From positions 58,924 through 122,923 of the forward strand of contig CAJWFK010000003.1 of the NCBI GenBank assembly GCA_913031125.1: a stretch of 64,000 bases of DNA, read 5' to 3'. Made by a program: the position numbers and the translations under genes. The DNA is from an uncultured Woeseia sp. (lineage in GTDB: Bacteria; Pseudomonadota; Gammaproteobacteria; Steroidobacterales; Woeseiaceae). The notes under the pieces were generated by a model. It was not told where the DNA came from and did no database searches. It was given only the letters and a program-made list of their open reading frames with translations. This document shows positions 9,323 through 18,194 of the stretch, in pieces. Positions within the stretch are counted from its first letter, which is position 1; each line of letters starts with the position of its first letter.

Positions 9323-9598
9323 ATGGCAAAAGAGTCCATAGACAAGGTCGCTAAACTACTTGCGGAGTCGCTGCCAACAGGTCTGCGCTCTGTTCGAAAT
9401 GATCTGGAGCAGACTTTTCGATCAGTGTTACAGAATAGCATTGAGAAGCTAGATCTCGTTACCCGGGAGGAATTCGAAGCACAGGAAGCGGTGTTAGCGT
9501 GGACACGCGAAAGGCTTGAGGCATTGGAATCGAGACTTGGTAATCTTGAAAATCGAGCTGTATCAGACGATGTTACATCTTCTGATAAAAACCTCTAA
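9323..9598 (+). CDS. ubiK: UbiK, ubiquinone-biosynthesis accessory factor (BMFP family)
   Basis: Small helical coiled-coil protein of about 91 residues, matching the YqiC/BMFP/UbiK family. It has an amphipathic N-terminal helix (IDKVAKLLAESLPTGLRSV), the conserved LVTREEFEAQEAVLAWTRE stretch and a C-terminal heptad region (LEALESRLGNLE). UbiK helps the UbiJ-containing complex that assembles ubiquinone. An ATG at 9314 is in frame, but GAGG at 9309-9312 is only one base from it and fits the ATG at 9323 better. Its TAA stop overlaps the stop of the convergent cytochrome gene. Confidence 0.9.
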   Translation: MAKESIDKVAKLLAESLPTGLRSVRNDLEQTFRSVLQNSIEKLDLVTREEFEAQEAVLAWTRERLEALESRLGNLENRAVSDDVTSSDKNL

Positions 9599-10179
9599 TT
9601 AGCGGATTGGGAAACCATATAGTCGACAGCAGCTTGGACTTCGGCATCTGCAAGGTCCATGCGTGCTCCTTTAGCAGGCATATAACCCGCGTCGCCCTGA
9701 TAGCCCTCAATCGCACGGCGGTAGAGAGTCTCATAGCCTTGCGCGATTCTGGGCGACCACACCTCGACGTTACCGATTACCGGAGCACCACCGATACCTG
9801 CGCCATGACAGATGAGGCAAGCATCATTATAAACTTCGGGGCCGGTCATCACAGTTTGGATCGGTTGTGCGGTTTCAGTAACAGCAGGTTCAAGAGTGCT
9901 AACTTTGTTTTCGGATAGTCGAATTTGACCAAATGGCTGCAAACGCTCGGATACGGCTGATTCATACTCTGCCGTATCCATGGCGTAGTTTTCTTTATTC
10001 ATTTTCGATGTCTCGATTGCACCAAAGATAATAAAAAATACACCCATGGCGGGCCCGTACATATCAAACAATTTCGGATCACGAATTTTACCCATTGCGA
10101 TTCCGATGAGCGTCATGCTGATCAGGATTACCGCCCCGATTCCCAGAACCGAGGTAATCATAATTATTGTGTCTTGCAA
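9595..10179 (-). CDS. Membrane-anchored monohaem cytochrome c (c5-like)
   Basis: About 194 residues with two hydrophobic segments near the N-terminus (VLGIGAVILISMTLIGIAM and MYGPAMGVFFIIFGAIE) and a C-terminal periplasmic cytochrome c domain. The single haem motif is CLICH, with GAPVIG after it and an axial-Met candidate in GYMPAKG, as in cytochrome c5/c555-type electron carriers. Two start options exist, both TTG. The one at 10179 has GGAG 8 nt upstream and is preferred over the frame start at 10212. The gene is convergent with ubiK and their stop codons overlap. The redox partner is unknown. Confidence 0.85.
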   Translation of the reverse strand: MQDTIIMITSVLGIGAVILISMTLIGIAMGKIRDPKLFDMYGPAMGVFFIIFGAIETSKMNKENYAMDTAEYESAVSERLQPFGQIRLSENKVSTLEPAVTETAQPIQTVMTGPEVYNDACLICHGAGIGGAPVIGNVEVWSPRIAQGYETLYRRAIEGYQGDAGYMPAKGARMDLADAEVQAAVDYMVSQSAN

Positions 10180-10376
10180 AGTTTTTGCTCCAGAATTTAC
10201 TGTGGAAACCAACCGGCCGCGAATTATATATCAGGGAAATTCTTATGCCAGTCTACTTATTAGAGAGGCTGTGTTTTTCGGGTAGAAATGAGTTTTGAAA
10301 TGTTTTGGAGCAAAGTCAGATTGCAATGATTTGCTGGCAGTGCCAAAGTTGTAAGCTTGGTTGGGGGGAGAGCAAA

Positions 10377-12116
10377 ATGACCAGATTTCTATACCCAGTT
10401 ATATTCGCCTTGGTGTCCGGCCTACTGTTAGCGAGTTGTGGCGGTCCGAGCGAATTGGAAGAGAGTGATTTAGTTTTCGCTGATCTTGTGCTTAGAGGAG
10501 GCAAGGTCGTCACTGTTGATCCGGAGTTTGGCACTGTTGAAGCTATTGCCATAAGCGGCTACCAGATATTAGCGGTTGGTTCGGATGATGGGATGACGGT
10601 TTACATAGGGCCGGAAACCGAAGTAATCGAATTAAATGGACGTTTTGTGATGCCGGGTTTTATAGAGGGTCACGGTCATTATATGGGGTTAGGACGTTCA
10701 AAGCAGATTCTCGATTTAAACGGGGTTAAAAATTGGGGCGAGATTGTTAGCAAAGTCGCAGGAGCAGTCGATAAAGCTCAGCCGGGTGAGTGGATATTCG
10801 GTCGTGGTTGGCATCAGGATAAGTGGGATAGTCTTCCGGAAGATGCCATTGATGGGGTGCCGCAAAATAATTCCCTTAATGCTGTGTCCCCTGATAATCC
10901 GGTTGCGCTCGGTCATGCTAGTGGCCATGCCGGCTTCTATAATGATGCGGCGCTTGAAGCAGCAGGTATTGATCAGAATACGCCTGATCCGCCAGGAGGG
11001 ACGATAGTCCGCACAGCTGATGGGCGCGCCACCGGCCTAATGCGCGAGACGGCACAGCGGCTGCTTAGTGAAGTAATTGGAATATATCAGGGGCGATTGA
11101 CACCTGCGGAGATGGAGCAGATTGATCGTGAACGAGTGATGTTGGCAGCTGATGAGGCATTGCGACACGGCGTCACTTCATTCCAAGATGCTGGCACTTC
11201 GCTTGAAGGTATCGAATTCTTTAGGAAGCTTGAGCAGGAAGGGAGCCTCCCTGTTAGGTTGTATGTGATGGTCCGTCGTGCATCGAACGAAGTAATGGAT
11301 GAAGTGTTGCCGCAGTACAAAATGTTGCCGGAAGGTAATGACTTTCTGACAGTTCGATCAATAAAACGACAAATAGACGGCGCACTTGGGGCTCATGGAG
11401 CGTGGCTTCTCGAACCATATGAAGATTTAAGTGATACAGCCGGCCTAGTGCTTGAGACAGTAGAAGATATAGAACGTACTGCCGAAATCGCTGTTAAGTA
11501 TGGATTTCAGGTCAATACTCACGCTATCGGTGATCGGGGGGTCCAGGAGACGCTGGATTTATATGAACGTGCCTGGAAAAAGATGAGTGTGGATAGTAAG
11601 GGATTACGCTGGAGAATTGAACACGCACAGCATATTGATCCTCAAGATGTGCCCCGTTTTGGTGAACTGGGTGTAATACCATCAATTCAGGCTATCCATG
11701 GCACGTCCGATGGCCCATGGATTCCGAGTCGACTTGGTGATGAGCGTGCCGAAGCAACGTCCCAGCCATGGCGGCATCTTTTTCAGACTGGTGCGATTGT
11801 GACCAATGGTACGGATGTGCCGGTAGAACCAATTGACCCGATCGCTTCGTACTATGCTTCGGTATCCAGAATGATGAAAACGGGCGATAGATTTTATCCA
11901 CAGCATGTTATGACCCGTGAAGAAGCGTTGCGTACCTATACGATCAACAATGCAATTGCTGCATTTGAGGAGGATATCAAGGGAACACTAACGCCCGGAA
12001 AATATGCTGATATCGTAGTATTGTCGCAGGATCTACTGACGGTTGAAGAGGAAAAGATTCCGGATACAGTAGTTGAAATTACTATAGTTGGTGGTGAGGT
12101 GAGATATACGAAATGA
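10377..12116 (+). CDS. Amidohydrolase family 3 (YtcJ-like) lipoprotein
   Basis: A 579-residue metal-dependent hydrolase of the amidohydrolase_3/YtcJ group. The start at 10377 has GGGGAG upstream and yields a lipoprotein signal ending LLASC, so the enzyme is probably anchored in the cell envelope. Seen are the N-terminal metal motif in GFIEGHGHYMGLG, the later NTHAIGDRG histidine, EHAQHIDP and the C-terminal aspartate motif TNGTDVPVEP. The substrate cannot be told from sequence, as the family covers diverse amides and imides. Its stop overlaps the next (RidA) start by 4 nt, so the two products likely act together. Confidence 0.88.
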   Translation: MTRFLYPVIFALVSGLLLASCGGPSELEESDLVFADLVLRGGKVVTVDPEFGTVEAIAISGYQILAVGSDDGMTVYIGPETEVIELNGRFVMPGFIEGHGHYMGLGRSKQILDLNGVKNWGEIVSKVAGAVDKAQPGEWIFGRGWHQDKWDSLPEDAIDGVPQNNSLNAVSPDNPVALGHASGHAGFYNDAALEAAGIDQNTPDPPGGTIVRTADGRATGLMRETAQRLLSEVIGIYQGRLTPAEMEQIDRERVMLAADEALRHGVTSFQDAGTSLEGIEFFRKLEQEGSLPVRLYVMVRRASNEVMDEVLPQYKMLPEGNDFLTVRSIKRQIDGALGAHGAWLLEPYEDLSDTAGLVLETVEDIERTAEIAVKYGFQVNTHAIGDRGVQETLDLYERAWKKMSVDSKGLRWRIEHAQHIDPQDVPRFGELGVIPSIQAIHGTSDGPWIPSRLGDERAEATSQPWRHLFQTGAIVTNGTDVPVEPIDPIASYYASVSRMMKTGDRFYPQHVMTREEALRTYTINNAIAAFEEDIKGTLTPGKYADIVVLSQDLLTVEEEKIPDTVVEITIVGGEVRYTK

Positions 12117-12499
12117 GTGATCGTCGAAGCATTCGAGCACCGGATATTCCAGAACATATTAACCCGATCCCTGCGGCAACGTCGGTCGGAAATTTGCTAT
12201 TTACTTCAGCTATCGGTGGCGAAGATCCGGAGACACATGTGCTTCCGGCGGATAAAGAAGAGCAAATAGCGAATACATTTAGAACTATTAATGCCATTAT
12301 GCGGGAATCAGGCGGGACGGTTGAAGATATAGCGAAGGTGAGCGTTTACGTTGCTGATCGTGACGACCGGAAATTAATCAATCCCCATTGGCTCAAGATG
12401 TTTCCAGACGAGAATAGTCGACCTGTTCGCCATACCAGTCCACGAGATCTACCGGCAGGGAGACACATTCAATTGGAGTTTATTGCAGTATTAAGGTGA
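12113..12499 (+). CDS. RidA family (enamine/imine deaminase-like) protein
   Basis: A 128-residue protein of the RidA/YjgF/Rut superfamily, with the family core GNLLFTSAIGG, QIANTFRTINAIMRESGG, VEDIAKVSVYV and a C-terminal arginine in SRPVRHTSP at the position of the substrate-binding Arg. RidA members hydrolyse reactive enamines or imines released by PLP or flavin enzymes. It is coupled to the amidohydrolase upstream (ATGA overlap). An aminotransferase and an amine oxidase lie just downstream, which fits an imine-handling role, though the substrate is unknown. The pH-neutral catalytic Arg context suggests an active deaminase. Confidence 0.88.
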   Translation: MSDRRSIRAPDIPEHINPIPAATSVGNLLFTSAIGGEDPETHVLPADKEEQIANTFRTINAIMRESGGTVEDIAKVSVYVADRDDRKLINPHWLKMFPDENSRPVRHTSPRDLPAGRHIQLEFIAVLR

Positions 12500-12596
12500 C
12501 TTTGTTGTTATCCAATGCCAGAGTCAAGAAGGATGCGGCAAGCATTCATTTCTATTCGTATTTCACCATAAATTACAAGGGAGACCTCATTAAGGC

Positions 12597-13865
12597 ATGA
12601 CGGAAAAAAATAGACTTACGAAATCGTTTCTTCTAGACGATGTTCCCCCTATGGGTATCTATGAAACGCTGTATGCATTCCGTGACTCGTTTGGCCAGTT
12701 TATGGGTGGAGAAGGTACACATCCTTGGTCGCAGGGTTTTCCGTTAACCACGCCCCTGGAAAAATTTGGCGGGCCTGAACTGCCATCAGCGGTCGAAGTT
12801 ACCTGGGAAGACCGATTCTATCCGAAAGCCTGGGGTCATCCGCTACTTCGCGAGACTATTGTCGATTACTACAACACCTACTACGCCTCAAACATTAGCG
12901 CTGACAATATCATGATCTTTGCGGGCGGCCGGCCGGGTATATACACGGTACTTTCCTTTCTCAAGAAGAATATCCAGGTCCGTATCGGCAATGTAGAGTG
13001 GCCGGCGTACCTAGATATCCTGACGCAGACAGGCTGCGATTGGAAAACCGTCAGAATGACACCGGATAATAATTTTCATCCCGCCAATGCCGAGTATTTC
13101 GATCGGAGTGGCCTCAATCACAAGACCAAACTGTTTTCGGTGATCTCCAACCCAGGTAATCCTACCGGGCACGCGCGCGCCAGTGGGGAACTCAAAGAAC
13201 TCATTGAAATGGCCGAGCAATCGCAAAACGGTATACTGCTTGATGAGGCGTACGAGATGTATCATACGCCGTCCGTCAGCGGCCTACAGTTTGTCAAAGA
13301 TCTGGATAATTCCAACGTGTTCCTGTCGGGCGCTTGTACCAAAGGCCTGCAATGCCCCGGGATTCGCATTGGATGGATAATTGCTTCGAAAGAGAATGTG
13401 GAGAAGCTGTCCAACTTCAGTTCCTTCGGCATGGGTGGGGTCTCACATCCGAGCCAGTTATATGCGGTCAAACTGTTTGAACCGGAACGCGTCGCCAAAC
13501 AAAGAAAAGCAATCGAGGCTCATTATAACTGGCAGCGGGAGCGATACGGCACAGCGTTCGAGAACATGGGTCTGAAAGTGTTTACTGGCAAAGGAGGGTT
13601 TTATCATTGGATGCAGTTACCGGAAGGTCTCAATTGCGATGACCTGAACAAACGTCTCTATAAGCGTGGTGCGGCGATCCTAGCAGGAAGAGATTGTGAT
13701 ATGGGAAGACCTCACTCTAAGGATCCGAGCTACACTAGCCCCTATATGGATATGTTCCGCTTCAGTTTCGGACCCTTGTTGCCAGAAACCTTCGAAGACG
13801 ACATTAAGTTGATGAGCGAGGTATTGGAGGAATACAAGGCTGACGTCGAGACCGGAGTCGCCTAG
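12597..13865 (+). CDS. PLP-dependent aminotransferase, class I/II
   Basis: A 422-residue fold-type I aminotransferase. Seen are the substrate/PLP motif SNPGNPTGHARA, LLDEAYEMYHT with the PLP-binding Asp and Tyr, the lysine region CTKGLQCPGIRIGWI (Schiff-base Lys) and the late arginine in MFRFSFG. The N-terminus has no signal peptide, so it is cytoplasmic. It is separated from RidA by 97 nt and could be read with it. The gene looks richer in G/C-ending codons than the preceding ones. It meets the minus-strand amine oxidase gene tail to tail across 44 nt. The amino donor is unknown. Confidence 0.88.
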   Translation: MTEKNRLTKSFLLDDVPPMGIYETLYAFRDSFGQFMGGEGTHPWSQGFPLTTPLEKFGGPELPSAVEVTWEDRFYPKAWGHPLLRETIVDYYNTYYASNISADNIMIFAGGRPGIYTVLSFLKKNIQVRIGNVEWPAYLDILTQTGCDWKTVRMTPDNNFHPANAEYFDRSGLNHKTKLFSVISNPGNPTGHARASGELKELIEMAEQSQNGILLDEAYEMYHTPSVSGLQFVKDLDNSNVFLSGACTKGLQCPGIRIGWIIASKENVEKLSNFSSFGMGGVSHPSQLYAVKLFEPERVAKQRKAIEAHYNWQRERYGTAFENMGLKVFTGKGGFYHWMQLPEGLNCDDLNKRLYKRGAAILAGRDCDMGRPHSKDPSYTSPYMDMFRFSFGPLLPETFEDDIKLMSEVLEEYKADVETGVA

Positions 13866-13909
13866 TTTAAAGACACAAAAGTGTGGACGCGTAATTAATA
13901 TCGACTGAT

Positions 13910-15505
13910 TTAAGCGCGCATGACGTCAGCATGGATTTTCTCGATCTGCGTCCACGCTGATTCGATAGCACCTACCTGCCAACCTGACAGGCTGCTGATG
14001 TAATCACCCGCGAAGTAAATTCGTCCCTGCGGTTCCCGCAACACCGGGAGGTGCTTCTGGCGGTCTGGGGGTGACCAGGCTGCCCAGCCAGTTTCACTAT
14101 AGCGAGTGCGATGCCACGCTATCGAGAAGGCTTTTTTATCATAGTGTTTGCGAAATTGTCCGGGGTGAATCCGCTCGCTGCGCTCGATAGCTTGCTCGGC
14201 CTGCTGAGCTAGTGAAAGTTCGCTGTGAGCAACTGCTGTACGACCAAATACGTAAGCACTCTGGATAATGCCTTTTTTACCAAAGTAGTTATAGGAAGGA
14301 TAAATGACCGTATGTCCCGGGATGCCCGTAGAACTTGAGCCGCCATAGATATCGTCATCTTCCTCCCAAAAGCGGCGATTCATCTGGAGAGCTAACTTTC
14401 CGACATTCATTGTTCTCGGGGCAGCCATAGCGTCTTTACATCGATCTGATAAATCTGTCGGGAGTTTCGAAAGTATGCCGAGTGGGATGGTCGTAATGCA
14501 GTAGTCCGCTTTCGCAATCCGTGCCGTCCCGGTTGCGGTGTCACGATATGGCACGCTGACACCGTTATTATCCTGCCGAAGTTCCTGAACTTCGGCGTTG
14601 TGAATGATTACATCCCGGACCGCACGCTCGAAGCCTCGTGCGATCTGATCCATGCCGCCCACCGCTTGATACATGGTTGTTGGGTGGTCGATGGTCGGAA
14701 CACCCTGAAAAGTATTTCCGAGCCCGGATTGAAGTATTTCTTTGAAAGCTAAGGCCTGCGAAGCCGTGCTTGTACCCATGGCATCGAATGTGGCGTGACC
14801 GCGATGGATAGTGCCCTTATAACTGAGGTCTCGCGCATCAAGGAACCCTTCACGAATCAGATAGTCGATGAGTTTTTCCCTGTCCCTGTTGGTTAGCTCC
14901 TCATCAAGTGCGCCCTGATCAGTGAGTTTTGCCAGCAACTCCGAGGTGTAGCCTCGCATATCCGCTTTAATTTCACGCTTGCGAACTCGGCGACCGGATA
15001 GTGGTCCGTCAGCATTATCAAATTTCAGGTAACCGAGGTCATTCTCTTGAACCATAATTTCCATCGGGATGCCGAATTTTCGGACATAGTGGAATACCGC
15101 GTAATGGAAACTGGGGAGTCTCCATGGGCCATGGTTAAAGTATTGGCCCTCGTCGAAATCACAGGTGCGGGTATCTCCGTCGACCGTTGTCGTTTTAAAC
15201 CCTGCTCTTGCGGACTGGCAACGACCCCCGGCAAACGAGCGGGCTTCTAGAATCTGGCATTCGTAACCTCGCAGGCCCAACTCATAGGCAGCAGTCATTC
15301 CTGTAAGGCCGGCTCCCAGAATGAGTACCTTGGTACCTTCTGCACGCCCCATCAGGTCAGGAGGGGACTCGGCGGCAGACGCAATACTCATACCCCAGCC
15401 ATCAAGTGCTGATATCATCGCAGATACACCACCCACGGCGGCAAACGCTTCAAGGAATTCCCGTTTGCTAACTGACTGGGGTTGCTGGGGTCTTGCTTTA
15501 GCCAC
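13910..15505 (-). CDS. Flavin-dependent amine oxidase with export signal
   Basis: A 531-residue FAD enzyme of the monoamine/L-amino-acid oxidase family. The dinucleotide-binding motif GAGLTGMTAAYELGLRGYEC is followed by the acidic LEARSFAGGRC region, and the FAD-contact motif RIYFAGDYISSLSGWQVGAIESAW is near the C-terminus. The N-terminus (SKREFLEAFAAVGGVSAMIS) resembles a degenerate Tat signal with KR instead of RR, so periplasmic localisation is probable but not certain. It lies 18 nt after a YceI-family gene on the same strand. Deamination of an amine with H2O2 release is the family reaction; the substrate is unknown. Confidence 0.88.
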   Translation of the reverse strand: MAKARPQQPQSVSKREFLEAFAAVGGVSAMISALDGWGMSIASAAESPPDLMGRAEGTKVLILGAGLTGMTAAYELGLRGYECQILEARSFAGGRCQSARAGFKTTTVDGDTRTCDFDEGQYFNHGPWRLPSFHYAVFHYVRKFGIPMEIMVQENDLGYLKFDNADGPLSGRRVRKREIKADMRGYTSELLAKLTDQGALDEELTNRDREKLIDYLIREGFLDARDLSYKGTIHRGHATFDAMGTSTASQALAFKEILQSGLGNTFQGVPTIDHPTTMYQAVGGMDQIARGFERAVRDVIIHNAEVQELRQDNNGVSVPYRDTATGTARIAKADYCITTIPLGILSKLPTDLSDRCKDAMAAPRTMNVGKLALQMNRRFWEEDDDIYGGSSSTGIPGHTVIYPSYNYFGKKGIIQSAYVFGRTAVAHSELSLAQQAEQAIERSERIHPGQFRKHYDKKAFSIAWHRTRYSETGWAAWSPPDRQKHLPVLREPQGRIYFAGDYISSLSGWQVGAIESAWTQIEKIHADVMRA

Positions 15506-15523
15506 TAAGTTTCTCCTGCCAGC

Positions 15524-16078
15524 CTATTGTTGCAGATCCAATTCCACCTGGACGGCCACCTCGTCAGCGATCCAGTTAGTCGCATCCCAGCCTACGCCAA
15601 AAAGTAGCCGTTTGATCTCAAACCGGCCGGAAAAATGCGCTATCGAATCCGCAATTTCAAATTCAAAGAGCATTGTTATGGGCTGGCTAATGCCGACCAG
15701 GCTCAGTTGCCCATGCGCGGCAAACGTCCCATCGTCTAGCTGCTCTACCCGCTCCGATTCAAAACGTGATTCCGGATAGTTCAGCGGATCGAACCAGTCT
15801 TCCTCCATTAGGTACGCATCTCTTTCCGTATCACCGGAGTCGGCAGAGTCCATTTTTACGACGCCAATTATTTTACCAGCGGTAGGTTTATTCGGATCAA
15901 AGTCGATCATTGCCGAGAAAACGTCGAAGCGTCCTCGAAAAGCTGCCCCCTCGAGTGCGCCAATGAATCGCACGTTGCTCGAATCCTGTATAAGCTTCCA
16001 CTCTGAGGATTTAGCTGCTTTGATTCCTATGCCAGAAAGAAGCATCAGCAATATGATCCACCTTGCGCTGATTACCAT
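15524..16078 (-). CDS. YceI family periplasmic protein (first copy)
   Basis: About 184 residues with a cleavable signal (MVISARWIILLMLLSGIGIKAAKSS) and a YceI beta-barrel domain: SSNVRFIGALEGAAFRGRF, DAYLMEEDWFDPLNYPESRFES and the C-terminal FGVGWDATNWIADEV. YceI proteins bind polyisoprenoid lipids or quinones in the periplasm. The start chosen is the ATG at 16078, with GGAGGA upstream. The frame stays open to 16183, but that extension lacks signal-peptide character and would run into the divergent gene. It is 18 nt upstream of the amine oxidase, so the two are likely cotranscribed. Confidence 0.88.
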   Translation of the reverse strand: MVISARWIILLMLLSGIGIKAAKSSEWKLIQDSSNVRFIGALEGAAFRGRFDVFSAMIDFDPNKPTAGKIIGVVKMDSADSGDTERDAYLMEEDWFDPLNYPESRFESERVEQLDDGTFAAHGQLSLVGISQPITMLFEFEIADSIAHFSGRFEIKRLLFGVGWDATNWIADEVAVQVELDLQQ

Positions 16079-16238
16079 TATTCTTGATCCTCCAGCTTTA
16101 TGCTGATTTGTAATAGGTGAATGGGCTAATCGTCGCGTATCCTGACGGCTAGGTAAACCATTTTCAATCGTTTTTGTGCTCATAGTAAAAGAGAGTAATA
16201 TCGGTTTGGCGGATGGATTTAAGTCAAAAAGGAAAAAA

Positions 16239-16901
16239 ATGCGTCTAATTTCTCTTCTGCTGACCGCAATCGCAGTTATAGCAACGTTTTCAGCTTCGGC
16301 ACAGGAAAATGGTGCGACTAAAGAGTTTCAGGTCGATACGAATGCCAGTTGGCTAAGGGCTCTAGCTTATCCAGATGGGGCCTTGCGTCGTTTTGGCCAT
16401 CATCATGTGATTGCGCATCGAGAGATCTCTGGTGTTATTGCCGTTGCACCGAGTCCGCTTGCCTCGACAGTTTTTCTGGAGCTCGGTGTTGAGGACTTTG
16501 AGGTCGATAATCCTGTCTTGAGGAAGCTGGAAGGAGAGGATTTTAAGGGAGAGATATCCACAAAAGACATTGATGGCACAAGGGCTAACATGCTTGGGGA
16601 GAAGTTACTGAATGTCGCACAGTTTCCGGTGATCCAGATTCGATCAATAGGGGTAGAAGGAAGTATGCCGGATTTGGATATTATAGCGACGGTTACCCTT
16701 GTCGGAATGGAATACACTGTGAAATTTCCGGCCAACGTGCAGTTAGCAGATGATTCTTTTTTAGCGACTGGGCGACTAGAAATAACGCACGGTGAGCTAG
16801 GACTATCTCCATTCACAGCCGCAGGAGGCGCGCTGAGTGTTCGCGATTTAATAGTTCTCAAATACGAAATATCAGGGACGCTGGTAATTGGAAGTGAGTA
16901 G
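16239..16901 (+). CDS. YceI-like periplasmic protein (second copy)
   Basis: A 220-residue exported protein with a clear signal peptide (MRLISLLLTAIAVIATFSASAQ) and a diverged YceI-like domain. It shows the RFGHHHVIAHREISGVIAV region, ANMLGEKLLNVAQFPVIQIRS and a C-terminal ISGTLVI strand. The cluster of three histidines at the start of the barrel is not in the other copy and could bind metal. The ATG at 16239 is preceded by AAGGA at good spacing, while the frame opens at 16176. It is divergent from the first YceI gene, and the 160-bp gap should hold both promoters. Confidence 0.83.
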   Translation: MRLISLLLTAIAVIATFSASAQENGATKEFQVDTNASWLRALAYPDGALRRFGHHHVIAHREISGVIAVAPSPLASTVFLELGVEDFEVDNPVLRKLEGEDFKGEISTKDIDGTRANMLGEKLLNVAQFPVIQIRSIGVEGSMPDLDIIATVTLVGMEYTVKFPANVQLADDSFLATGRLEITHGELGLSPFTAAGGALSVRDLIVLKYEISGTLVIGSE

Positions 16902-17148
16902 TAAGCGGTGACGCACGACACTGCGTCGCTTAGCCTTACGGAAACAGCCTTTGGAGAAGACCATATTTTGTTTGGTTCAGACTGGTCGTTCCCAATGGTT
17001 ATCTAGACGTGACAGCATAACTAAGTGATATTAAAAGCAATGTAAAACAGCGTATGTGACGCAGCAATGCCACAGCATTGCTCGACAAGCTTTGCATCGT
17101 TAGGGAAAATTAGGCAACTGATTAAACAGAGTATCTGGAGAGCTGCTA

Positions 17149-18015
17149 GTGCGGATAATTTATTATTGTGATGCTGGTGCAAATGCGCTGGGCGTGATGC
17201 TTAATGACAGTCAATTTCTCCCACTGCAAGATATAGCGCCAGACCTTCCACATACATTGAAGGGTCTGCTTCAGATAGAGGGATGGCAGGCAACGATCGA
17301 ACAGCGATTAGATTGTGTGCCATCGCCTCGTAATATTAAAGATGTTCGTCTGTTACCGGTATTACCGGATGCCTCGGTCATCTGGTGTGTTGGTGTGAAT
17401 TATAAAGAACACCAGGATGAAACCGGACGAGGAAAGCAGGACCAGCCGATGCTATTCATACGGACCAGTCATGGACTTATTGGTGCCTATGATGAAATGG
17501 TTTGCCCGAGGGTGTCTGAACAATTCGATTTCGAGGGCGAGCTGGCGGTCGTAATAGGTAAGGCCGGCCGGCATATTGCCCGAGAAAACGCGGCCGCACA
17601 CATTGCTGGCTACGCCATCTTTAATGATGGCAGTATTCGTGATTGGCAGCGCCATACAACTCAGTTTTGTCCCGGCAAGAATTTTGAGGGAACCGGGCCA
17701 TTGGGGCCATGGATGATGACAGCAGATGAGTTTGGTGATCCGTATGCACAGACTATAACGACGCGACTGAATCGTGAGACGGTCCAGCATACTGCTATTT
17801 CAGCAATGGACCACAAAATTGATGCGCTGATCCAATATATTTCGACCATCCATACCGTTCGGCCGGGTGACATTATCAGTACCGGAACCCCCGGCGGGGT
17901 AGGTATGCACCGCAAGCCACCGTTATGGTTGAAGGCTGGCGATGTGGTATCCGTAGAGATTACAGGTCTCGGCACTATTCGAAACCCTGTTATAAGTGAA
18001 AGTTCGCAAGTTTAG
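17149..18015 (+). CDS. Fumarylacetoacetate hydrolase (FAH) family protein
   Basis: A 288-residue cytoplasmic FAH-superfamily enzyme. The C-terminal catalytic domain (about 90-280) shows the metal-binding acidic residues in FDFEGELAVVIG, the GYAIFNDGSIRDWQ region, FEGTGPLGPWMM and the STGTPGGVGM loop. Members cleave C-C bonds or decarboxylate 2-oxo or acylpyruvate-type compounds; the substrate is not predictable here. The start is GTG at 17149, with GGAG about 10 nt upstream. It stands alone between two gaps: 247 bp upstream with no gene seen, and the Fur-box promoter region downstream. Confidence 0.88.
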   Translation: MRIIYYCDAGANALGVMLNDSQFLPLQDIAPDLPHTLKGLLQIEGWQATIEQRLDCVPSPRNIKDVRLLPVLPDASVIWCVGVNYKEHQDETGRGKQDQPMLFIRTSHGLIGAYDEMVCPRVSEQFDFEGELAVVIGKAGRHIARENAAAHIAGYAIFNDGSIRDWQRHTTQFCPGKNFEGTGPLGPWMMTADEFGDPYAQTITTRLNRETVQHTAISAMDHKIDALIQYISTIHTVRPGDIISTGTPGGVGMHRKPPLWLKAGDVVSVEITGLGTIRNPVISESSQV

Positions 18016-18129
18016 ATTGTGGACCTGTAACCTAGACATTTAAAGCTTTTCGAGTCGTAAATGTAGGACTAAAAATTAACTTTCCGGCGCGTTAAAAATG
18101 GGCAGCTACCTTCTTTATTGAGAATGGTA

Positions 18130-18157
18130 TTGCAAATGATTATCATTTAGATTAAAT
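18130..18157 (+). promoter_or_regulatory. Promoter overlapped by a Fur box, ahead of the iron-uptake cluster
   Basis: A palindrome-like AAATGATTATCATTT core (18134-18148) matches the Fur consensus GATAATGATAATCATTATC at 13 of 19 positions when aligned to 18132-18150. It lies between a -35-like TTGCAA (18130-18135) and a -10-like TTAAAT (18152-18157) with 16-bp spacing, a classic position for repression. The first downstream gene starts at 18195. Iron-dependent control of the downstream lipoprotein, imelysin and receptor genes is the natural inference. Confidence 0.8.
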
Positions 18158-18194
18158 TCCCACTCCCTTCAGGATTATTACTGGATATTTCTAA

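Noticed and set aside
9204..9329. Longer kinase N-terminus starting at TTG 9329
   Set aside because: It would overlap the divergent ubiK start and adds residues unlike the family; GTG at 9203 has a better ribosome-binding site and gives the usual length.
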